Shown here: one piece after another, positions 55,887-64,000 of the stretch | How positions within the stretch are numbered: position 1 is the stretch's first letter | Layout of the letters: each line of letters opens with the position of its first letter | Source: Syngnathus acus | Taxonomy: Eukaryota; Chordata; Actinopteri; Syngnathiformes; Syngnathidae | NCBI RefSeq assembly: GCF_901709675.1 | Contig: NC_051108.1 | Span: forward strand, 4,684,631 to 4,748,630 | Direction: 5' to 3' | Length of the DNA stretch: 64,000 nucleotides | The notes under the pieces: model-generated | Database searches by the model: none | Seen by the model: the letters and a program-made list of their open reading frames with translations, nothing else | Told to the model about the DNA's origin: nothing | Translations under genes and position numbers: made by a program

Positions 55887-58800
55887 TCAGTCGTCCTCCA
55901 GGACTTCTGTCTTGATGTCACTGGGAACCCCTCCGGTTCTAGACAGGGCCAAGATGGTGTGATTGACTGCGGCCATCTCCACAGCCAAAGAGATGGGATC
56001 CTGGTGCTCGCTGTGAGCGGCGTTGTCATCCTGAGAGAGGATGAAGGGGAGAATATGGGTTTAAACTTGCGAGTTGCCACACTTGTCCCAGTTGAGTGAG
56101 TCAAGTTCTCTCTGTGCTGCAGTATGCTGCAGTTTCCCTGGGGACGTCTGAATTGAAGAATGACCTATTTGGTAGGATTGTGTGAATTCGTTCAGCAAGT
56201 TGAGCTATTTATGTTCTTGTAACGTCAACATTTTTATTTCCAATGTTTCATCAGGACTAAACTATACCACACAAATATAAGATGATGTGCTAGCTGTCTT
56301 AATTCCGATATGTTCACACTTGTCAGGTTGGTTCAGCTGATTGCCCTTCCCGCACAGTTGGTTTGGTGGAGTGTGAATGCTATCACCCAAAGCCTTGTGG
56401 ACAACAAACAAGTGAACCGAGACCACTTGACGAGGCTTTTGAAAATTTTTTTAGAAGCCTTCCGTGACATCTCAGGTAGTAAAAATAGCACAACATGAAA
56501 TGTATGTGTAAAAAAAACAAAAAAAAAAAACAGCAGCGGCGGTATTACTTTCTTTAGTTTCATCCCCAATATGTGTCAGACAGGTTTTGATTTTATGTTT
56601 GTATATGCTTTTTACAGTGCGACTGTTTATCCGAGAATATTAAGAGCTTTTTTTTTCCCTCCATTTTATTTCTGGACTAGATCACCAAACCACAAGTAGG
56701 CAACTTTAGACAAATCCTGTCGACCATCCCACTGTTAAAGATTGAAAAGGTGACTGATTTTATAAAAAAAAAAATAAAAAAAAAAATGTGATCATGACTA
56801 ATGTGACTAAATGTGAAGAGTTACCTGTGTAGGGGAGCTGGGCTCCAAGCGGTAAAGGCCAAATTGTCGGCTGAGAGGTCTCTTGTCAAAATATGGCAGA
56901 TCACATGCCTAAAAGGAGAAGTATAGTTTGAGAAGTAAAATAAATCGACCAATAATTACAATTCGGACCAAGTAATATTTAGTCACTCAGCAACCCACCT
57001 CTTCATATTTGTATTTTTTCAGAGTTAGATGACTGTGTGGTATTAGTGTCAAGACGACGGTAGGTCCAGAAAGTTGTTGGAGATAAAGGAAGCTGCTGTA
57101 CCTGGTCTGTGAAATCGTTCCCGTCAATGTCGTCGCTGTTGGAGTGTCCTCCTGGACTCTGCACGTCTATCCCATGACTCTCCAGGATTGTGGCTTCTTG
57201 GAGGAAAAGGACACAGTGTGACATTTACTGTCGATCAATGGCAATTCTTAGTGAGAACTGGAGTGCAGCAGTGACTCGCCACTTGAGGTACTTTTAGCAA
57301 TACAAACCAACGTACAGATAGTTTCAGGAGTAATTGTTGAGTCAGAATCAACTTTGGAGCCTTTCTCTAACCAACTTTGATGATACTTCTATGACTACCA
57401 CTGAACTAGATTTAAAGTAGTATTTTCAGCCAACCTCTCATCTATAAACTTTTTCTGTTATATGAAAAATACACAAAATATTTTTTTTATTAAATAAGTA
57501 ATAAGCCCATCAAGGCTTATATAAAAAAAAATGTTCAATGCTTCAAAGAAACTGTTCGCTCCCAAAGATACATTACCAATGTTAGCTCGCCTCTTGATTT
57601 CTTTGCGGCGGTTCGCGAACCAGTTGTAAACTTTGAGGGAAGTGACCCTCTCCAAATCAGATAGCTTCTTCCCTGAAAAGATCAGACGTGGCATTCCACC
57701 AACTCAATGCAATGCAAAGTCTACCAATCAATTAAATTCATATCATAGATAGCTTTTTTTTTTTTTTTTTTTAAACTTTCACATAGTACCATCATTGTGA
57801 TTCACATACTAAATTTACAAATCCTGCAGTTTACCTGGTTTCTGAATAACAGCATTGCAGGCGTTGGCAATTTCCTCCCTTTTGGCTTCATCTGGGTACT
57901 GGTTGTCGTTGAAGTAGCTATAAATGGCACGAGCAGCAGGCTCAATGAATTATTTTAAACATGAGCCAAGACAACCAAGTACAGTGTTTTTCATTTCTAC
58001 CATCAAGCCAGTGTTTTTATTGGTGGGTGTGGGTCTATGGGATTTTGTTCAAAACTTTTAACTCTCTTGTCTCTTCACCTCTCCATCACAGCCAGACACT
58101 CCTTCCTCCAAGTGAAGCGGCTTCCCCGCCGAAGCCGGAAAGTTCCCGGGGCTGTGGCCAGTGGAGGAGGAGTTTGCCTCCACTCCATCTCCTCCAGAGG
58201 CAATGGCGCCGGCCGCATGTTCAGAGTGGCACCTATCGTCGACAAAAAGAAATGAGCATTGCTCCGAGTAGAATACACAGGTATCATCACTTCTCGATGG
58301 GAATATTTTGTATGGAACATTTTGATTTTCACAATTGTGTCTAAGCCAAAACCAACACACAGCACTTGAAAGACTGGTGGTGTGTAAACAAAAATAGCAT
58401 TTTAAACATGAAGCATTAAATTATCTTCAATCATGTATCCACGATTACAAAAATTCTGTCACAATTTTAACAACCCAAGTACTGCTGTGCGATACGGCCA
58501 AGATTGAATGTACCAATAATCACGTACGTATATCCTGATAAGAATTTTACATAATGAAGGGACATTTTTCTTTGGGCTTTTCTCTATTTGTTTGACATGA
58601 AAAAAAAAAAGTTAAATGGATAAAAAAATAAAAATACAATAAAACACAAAATATCCGGTAGAAAAATGAAATCGGTTTTCACAGAATGTACACTTTAGCT
58701 GTGTACATTTAAAGTAGTGTAATGTTCAGTTGTTTACCTCCATGCTCTTCTCGAAATGATGGAAGCAAGCTACTACAAAGCAGCAACATTTCCAGTTACA

Positions 58801-61800
58801 TTAACCGTCATTTCTTGTTTGTACAATGTTGGCGTGGCATTTCAAGTCAGCGTTATCACACCAAATTCCTACTCTGACTCATCCAACTGCAACCATACTA
58901 TTGACACCCAGCTAAAAGGCAGGACACATTTGCAGAGTCATAACCCAACCCAAACTGGTTAACCCTGCAATAGTTTTTGCAATCAGCATTAAAAGGGCGT
59001 CCGTTTCCTCTGCAGCATTGATGGAAGTGTGCGCGGTGCTTGGCGGGGCTCACTGCGCCCATAAATTTCACAACGAAAGAGCAGTTTGCAGTGCTGATGG
59101 CGTTGGCAGACCTCCACCAAGGAGCATGCCGCAGAGGACAAGGCGTGGGATGTCTGCTGCCTGTCTATAAGTTGATACAGCACACATTTACACTGGAGAT
59201 GCCAAGTCAGCATGTCACTTGTTTAAGCAACCACATTGAAGTGTGGCTTTAAAAGTGTGCGTAAACCTCCTTTCAGTATTTAGGGCTTTGCCTCTTCCCA
59301 TTCGGAAATATTAAAGCACGTCTTTAAATATTCTAAGTGACGCAGCATCACATATTTTTGTCAGGAAAGTGCTCCTTAGGTTGGCTGCATAAATTATAAA
59401 ACAAGAGTGTTTCACATTTCATCATAAACTTGTAAATCACAATAGTATCCCGCTAATCACGTCAGAAGGCCCATTTCAGGATGTTCAACACTTGAGCATC
59501 TCATCAATCATCTAAGAGGAAACTTCAAGCAGCACATTGCTTCATCTTGACTTTAAAACTATAAATACACCAGATTCTCTGCATTTGCTTCTTCTAGGTA
59601 AAACTGTACCTGGTGTCGTTTTCTCCAGCGCGTACCAACGGTAGAAGGCCCTCTTCTTCTGCTCACTCAGATCGGAGCCATGCTGCAGCAGCCAATGGGA
59701 GATTCTGCTCTGGCTGATGCCTGGAAGGAAGCCAGACATCAAATTAGTGAGTGTTTTACATCAAGCCCTGGCACAGTTAGCAGACAAATCCCTTGAATAA
59801 TAATTGTGCCAACAAAAGGGCAGACAAGAGAAGAATGCAATATTTGTAATGTAGCTCCTTGCATCACTAATGTACTGTTGGGTTATTTAAAATAATACAT
59901 CTGCACTCGAAAGTACTCCAAGGCGCGAGTGTTGGTTGGTCTTGTCATCCCCCATACCCAAATGCACCGAGTTAGAATTTTTCTTCAACTGACAACTTCG
60001 CCAGCCATTTTGTGAAAGTTAAAAGTTAAAATGTTCATACAGGACATCAAGAAGTAACATTGGCAGAAAATGCTCTGAATAAAATGTAAAAATGTGGTTG
60101 GTACTTACCAGTGACTTGTGCCACCACAGCCTGCGAGATCCGGCGGTTCCCCAGAAAGGCTTTAATCTCCTCTTTTACCATGCTGCTATCCCTCCTACAA
60201 AAAAACAACAACCCACCATTACTAGCTACAAAAATACTGACTACCAAGAGCAGCAAGAAGCAGAGGGACAAGCAAAGCACCCACCACAGTCTAAGCAATC
60301 AGGTAAGATGTTTGACATTACACTTTACATTACTACATTTGGTTATTCTTGCCGACTGTGAAAAATTACATTACTTGTTTTTATTCTAATAAGCATACTT
60401 ATTTATCCCCCCCAATACTGTGTCCACAACACACACAAAAAAGTTGAAAATATGCTTACAAACAAAAAGGTCGATTCAATGGTGACAATTTACAGGATTT
60501 TTGTCGGATACAGGTGGCAACTCTATCTGTAACCTACACGTGTTGTTAGAATTAATATAAAGCAGGAATTGTCAACTGTTGGTCCGCGGCTCTCTAGTGG
60601 TTTGTGGCAGTATTGCAGGTGGTCTGCGAAATTCAAAATAGAAAATTGTAACTTTTTATTTTAATAAAATTGATTTATTATTTAGACGATTTATTTTTCA
60701 GCTACTTTTGTGAATCGTTTACCCATCCAAAGTATGTCAATTTTAGCTGATATTCCCAAAATAGACATACAGATGCAAATAAATAGCCTGTATAGGTCTA
60801 TCCTCATTTGTTGCAAAATAAAATTAATAATCCGCCAAAGCAGTTTTTGCCGAGTTGCTTTTTGGTTATAATGGTGAACAAAACCAGTTGAAAACCTCTG
60901 ATATAAAGTATGATTGTTTTGATCAAGTCATGTTCATTAACAGACATGATTACTGTAACTGCATCATCGTTTTACTGATGCACCAAGTTAGAGCAAAATA
61001 TTTCTTCTATCTGTTGGATTGGTTCTTCTTCCTATATGAAAGAAAAATTGATACCGCATGAAACCCTAAACTGAATTGAAAATCAACGTGAATCATATCG
61101 GGCCCTTGTGAATTGAATCGAGTTTGAAACTCGAAATCAATACCCAGCCCAAAGCATGACGGCATTAGAGGTTAACGGTGGTAGGAGAGGGCTAATGTGT
61201 AAGTGCTTAGAGGCTGAGGAAAAGGTGGATAACGGGAGAATACTGATGGATCGTAATGGCCCTAAGTAGCTACTACAATGCTACAGTGAGCATGTGATTT
61301 CGAGCCCTAATGTTATTTGACATTTTGCAAAGTCGATCCAATAAAATTGCCTGAGGTGGGACCGAAAAGCTTTCCTGCACCCCAACATAAATTATGTGGT
61401 GTTTTTCTTTGCAATTAAATAGTATGAATGCAGGTACATTGTAAATAACACTGTTACTTCTGCCCACGCTCTCTTGAAGCATCACAGAATGTATAAACTT
61501 GCAAGGGCAATGATTTTCAGCAAAATTGAACTGATTACTTTGATTCTGATCACGTCACATATTCTTCTTCGCCCTGATTTGGATCCTCAGTCAGTTCAGC
61601 AGCTGTAAACAAGTTAATACTGTACATTCATTTAATTTAATCTAAGATTAGCGCTAGTCAGAGTAGTAAAACAAAGTTTAAAATGAGTTAATCCGAATTT
61701 AAAAAAAAAAACAGAGTTCTGAGTTTAGTAAAACTCAGTTTAATTGAATTGAGGGCCCTCGGTCTTTTTTCTACTGACCTCATCAGCTCCTCCACTTTAT

Positions 61801-62425
61801 CGTCAACATCAAGGTCCTCTTCTATAGGCTCGAACCCAAAGGTTCTTACTGCTGCGGCGCTGTTGACAGGGTAGCGAGGAGGAGACAGCTTTCCGTTGGG
61901 TGTGGCAGCTAGACTGTCACGCCCATTCTGTGACAACGCCACCAGTGAGACAGGTGAGGGCAAGATGGTGGAGGGTGGCGGCGGCGCTGGAGGTGGGGAG
62001 GTGTCATAGTTGTTACTAAGAGAGGGCGAGAGCCCCCCGCCGTTGCTGCCAAACTGCGTCTGCGTGGCTGTGGATATCTTGGAGGTCGTAGAGGAGGCAG
62101 TGGTTGCGGAGTGGTCGCCGACGGCATCTTCGCCATTGTTGATGGCGCCGTTGCACGTCACGGAAGAGGTGGTGGTTGCGGAGGCAGTGTTGTTGGAGGC
62201 AGAGTTGTTGGTGCAGCTGTTTGTCCCGCCTACCATGTAGGCGGAGGAGGAAGAGGAGGAGGATGAGGTGCGGCGACCGAACTTGTCGCCGTGCTCCCGG
62301 TCCAGCCGGTCCAGAGTTTCCAGCGCATGCAGGATCTCCTGCTTGGTCATGCCGGAGCGGCGCAGCCGCTGCAGCAGATCTATCTGCTCGATAGTGAAGC
62401 GAGGCTCCTCGCTGAAGTCAGACAT
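55887..62425 (-). CDS. hmbox1: Homeobox-containing protein 1 (HMBOX1/HOT1), complete
   Basis: A nuclear HNF1-type homeobox protein; the mammalian form is a transcriptional repressor and binds telomeric TTAGGG repeats. Nine exons join in frame to 499 residues (human 420): 61779-62425, 60109-60194, 59610-59720, 58079-58232, 57835-57917, 57577-57672, 57102-57196, 56825-56908 (probable cassette; 471 residues without it) and 55887-56030. Residues 1-50 hold EEPRFTIEQIDLLQRLRRSGM. A POU-specific-like domain follows (about 218-275: VKEEIKAFLGNRRISQAVVAQVTG, ISHWLL). The homeodomain (about 315-392) runs from FRLRRGSRFTW to WFANRRKEIKRRANI, with the long HNF1-type loop. The tail ends IKTEVLEDD. Between residues 50 and 200 lies a Ser/Thr/Asn/Pro-rich tract with eight consecutive Ser, longer than in human. 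The ATG is 12 bp past an acceptor at 62438, so upstream exons are non-coding. Confidence 0.96.
56300..56480. mobile_element. Possible MITE remnant in hmbox1 intron
   Basis: GTTTGGTGGAGTGTGAATGC, then GTGGACAACAAACAAGTGAA and CCGAGACC, resembles an internal part of a fish repeat family with GTTCGG/CCGAAC words. Ends and duplications were not identified. It is a weak call. Confidence 0.25.
56825..56908 (-). CDS. hmbox1: Probable hmbox1 cassette exon (28 codons)
   Basis: CTTTTAG|GCATGTG and ACACAG|GTAACT bound 84 nt, phase 0 on both sides, with no stop. It encodes ACDLPYFDKRPLSRQFGLYR followed by LEPSSPTQ and lies between the DGNDFTDQ exon (57102-57196) and the last exon, which begins DDNAAHSEHQDP. 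Human HMBOX1 as I recall it joins those two segments directly, so this exon is likely alternative. The regular codon structure and basic/proline motif argue for real coding sequence. Confidence 0.65.
58233..59609 (-). other. hmbox1: hmbox1 intron 3
   Basis: A 1.4-kb intron without exons. The stretch 58980-59250 is of high complexity with GCCCATAAATTTCACAACGA and ATGCCAAGTCAGCATGTCAC motifs and may be conserved. The rest is AT-rich. Confidence 0.4.
60195..61778 (-). other. hmbox1: hmbox1 intron 1 of coding region
   Basis: A 1.6-kb intron without exons. Near 60575-60650 GGTCCGCGGCTCTCTAGTGG and TGGTCTGCGAAATTC resemble the 'GGTCCGCGG' repeats of fish hAT elements, in a very degraded copy. Nothing else was recognised. 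Confidence 0.4.
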
Positions 62426-62475
62426 CCTGATGCTGAACTGGAGACAAATCGGAATGGTTAGGAGCCTAACGACAA

Positions 62476-62476
<1 letters not shown>

Positions 62477-62506
<30 letters not shown>
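62477..62506. repeat. G30 homopolymer (C30 on the hmbox1 strand)
   Basis: Thirty consecutive G on the + strand. On the hmbox1 strand it is a C-run about 40 nt upstream of the acceptor at 62438, just ahead of a good branch-point-like CTCCTAAC. It may act as part of the polypyrimidine tract and could form a G-quadruplex on the other strand. Assembly length is likely inexact. Confidence 0.9.
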
Positions 62507-62507
<1 letters not shown>

Positions 62508-62825
62508 TGTCAGGGGAAATACAAAGGGAATCTGAGGCAAAGAACTGCAAGAAGACAGAAATAGACAGATGAAGGGGATTGTCAAGGGGGAAATGAGAGG
62601 ATTAAGTAGGAAAGGGTGGAAAAGAACTCAGCTGCAGATGGGCAGAGAAAATGAGAAGGATGAGGCAGCGACAGGAAGCGGCGTGGCAAGATAGAAGGCA
62701 AAGTCGAGAGAAACTGTAGGGAAAGTGAGAGAACAAAAACGGCAAGATGAAAATAAAGCAGCAGCAGATAAGAAAATGAAGAGTGAGAGATAGAAGTGTG
62801 AAAAGAAAAAGGATGGGAGGGGCTA
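62508..62825. repeat. Purine-rich strand-asymmetric tract
   Basis: For over 300 bp the + strand is strongly purine-rich (GGAAAGGGTGGAAAAGAACT and similar), so the hmbox1 strand is polypyrimidine. Such tracts can form triplex (H-DNA) structures. A Ser/Pro/Leu-rich open frame on the - strand is a by-product of this composition. Confidence 0.7.
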
Positions 62826-64000
62826 GGCATACAAAAAATATATATCAGCTATTTTTGGGAACCAGCGAGCAACACACGCCGAGTGCCAGAGTCACCTTGA
62901 CAGCTGATTCGATCTTAACATTCTGACGGCCATTCTTTAACAGCTCCTGGACATGCGCACCACCCACGCTCAATGCTTTTCATAAGCAATTTGCTATGCT
63001 AAAAATCAATGTGTCTAGAATACGACTGCAGTACACTTTGTGTTACGTTTGGATTTTGTGCGCACTTGCTTACTCCCAAAACAGACACTGAGTGATCATT
63101 AGCCATCCGTGTTCACGCATTTACAGAGTTAACTATTAACAGACTGCAACAAATTTAAATGATGCAATTCAAGACCTGCACACAAAACACAGATGTTCAA
63201 TTGCCTGGTTTGTGATATATAAAAGAGACCAACATATTTATAATTCCACAACTTTTTCCTCCATTATTGTTATCTATAACTTGTTTAACTCGGTTGGAAA
63301 AACATGCTGATTAGGTAAATAAATGTAAGCAATTGAAATGTGGTTGTGCAAGTGTGCACACCCTTATATACATCATGATATTGAGTTGGCCACCACTCAG
63401 AAATGTTTAATGTCAGATCCTGGTTGATCTTTCTGGCCACAATTCCAAAGAGTCTGTTTAGCACAAACACAACATTGCTCGTCACCAACAGAACACGGAC
63501 TGTTTTATTTTCCCAGTGGCGCCTTTGTCAAATCGTTATGAATTATGAACAGTAGAAAATTGCTAATCAGCATTAGCGTGAAACCTCCAGACGTCCGCTA
63601 GAATACTAAAGGTGAATATGTCCAGTATGACAATGATGTAAAGAATGTAAACATTATGTAAAGAATAGTTTTAATATGGCCAACCCCAGCAGGAGAGGAT
63701 TGCGCATAGGTGATGCCCTCCCAATTTAGAGCATTTGTTTTGCAAAGAGAGGGCTGATAGACTGCCAACTTACATTTGGGTTGTAAAGATTATTGGATCC
63801 AATAAACACGAAAAATGTTTTGAACACAAACCTGAGGTGTGCAGACTTTATATGCACTGTAAGTGGATAGGAGCTTCTTTTTAATCGGAAGACGCATTCA
63901 ATGCAACTTTGCATTGAAGGAGAAAATATAATTGAACTCGGAGAATCATAGAGACAATGTTTATTTAATTGACAGATTATATTCGTCAGATGTCATTAGA
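62826..64000 (-). other. hmbox1 5' intron or upstream DNA
   Basis: No exon was recognised. Around 63340-63490, CAAGTGTGCACACCCTTATA followed by GTTGGCCACCACTCAG resembles the end of a fish Tc1-type MITE, sharing AAGTGTGCACACC with 15538. The hmbox1 promoter was not found and is probably beyond 64000. Confidence 0.4.

Noticed and set aside
61688-61778. C-terminal extension of hmbox1 exon 1 (after DDKVEELMR)
   Set aside because: The donor at 61778 and acceptor at 60195 give MRRDSS, as in human. The extension is intron read-through.
62582-62830. 82-codon Ser/Pro/Leu-rich antisense frame
   Set aside because: It is a direct product of the polypyrimidine strand and is not coding-like.

Overview
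This is a piece of vertebrate nuclear genome, almost certainly from a ray-finned (teleost) fish. Genes are split into many GT-AG exons, and the protein products are vertebrate orthologues. The introns and intergenic DNA carry short repeat families typical of fish: pogo-like, Tc1-like and 'CCGTATTTTCCG'-type MITEs, and a repeat ending in an ATTCATTCATT tail. No bacterial, phage, CRISPR or operon-like content was seen. The species cannot be named from sequence alone.

Layout. (1) 1-12140: gene-free DNA with degraded transposons, microsatellites and several high-complexity AT-rich blocks that look like conserved non-coding elements. (2) 12180-17264, + strand: a compact STK35/PDIK1L-family protein kinase gene with a CCAAT-box promoter, a non-coding first exon, three coding exons and a 3' UTR. 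(3) 17265-19340: intergenic DNA with two MITEs and a C22 run. (4) 19340-29110, - strand: elp3, the catalytic subunit of Elongator, complete in 15 coding exons (550 codons). (5) 29111-30380: intergenic DNA between elp3 and kif13b, which are transcribed divergently. (6) 30384-51720, + strand: kif13b, a kinesin-3 motor with motor, FHA and C-terminal CAP-Gly regions. I resolved 40 constitutive coding exons (1958 codons) and one probable cassette exon. (7) 51720-52198: a gap of under 500 bp between the 3' ends of kif13b and hmbox1. (8) 52198-62437, - strand: hmbox1, an HNF1-type homeobox protein that also binds telomeres, in 9 coding exons with a probable 3.7-kb 3' UTR. Its 5' non-coding exon or exons lie beyond the acceptor at 62438, probably outside the window. 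(9) 62438-64000: hmbox1 first intron and upstream DNA, with a G30 run and a long purine-rich tract.

The genes do not form a pathway. ELP3 modifies tRNA wobble uridines, KIF13B moves cargo along microtubules, HMBOX1 is a nuclear DNA-binding protein, and the kinase belongs to a nuclear STK35-like family. The shared feature is synteny: kif13b and hmbox1 lie tail to tail, as in human 8p21, and elp3 is on the same human arm. All exon joins were checked by hand for reading frame across every intron.

I found no clearly new biological system. The points most worth checking are a 251-bp tandem array inside a MITE in a kif13b intron that repeats a consensus 5' splice site four times, an in-frame upstream ATG in kif13b, two in-frame cassette exons (kif13b and hmbox1), a 13-nt micro-exon, a near-perfect 24-bp-arm hairpin in a Tc1-like MITE, and several candidate conserved non-coding elements.
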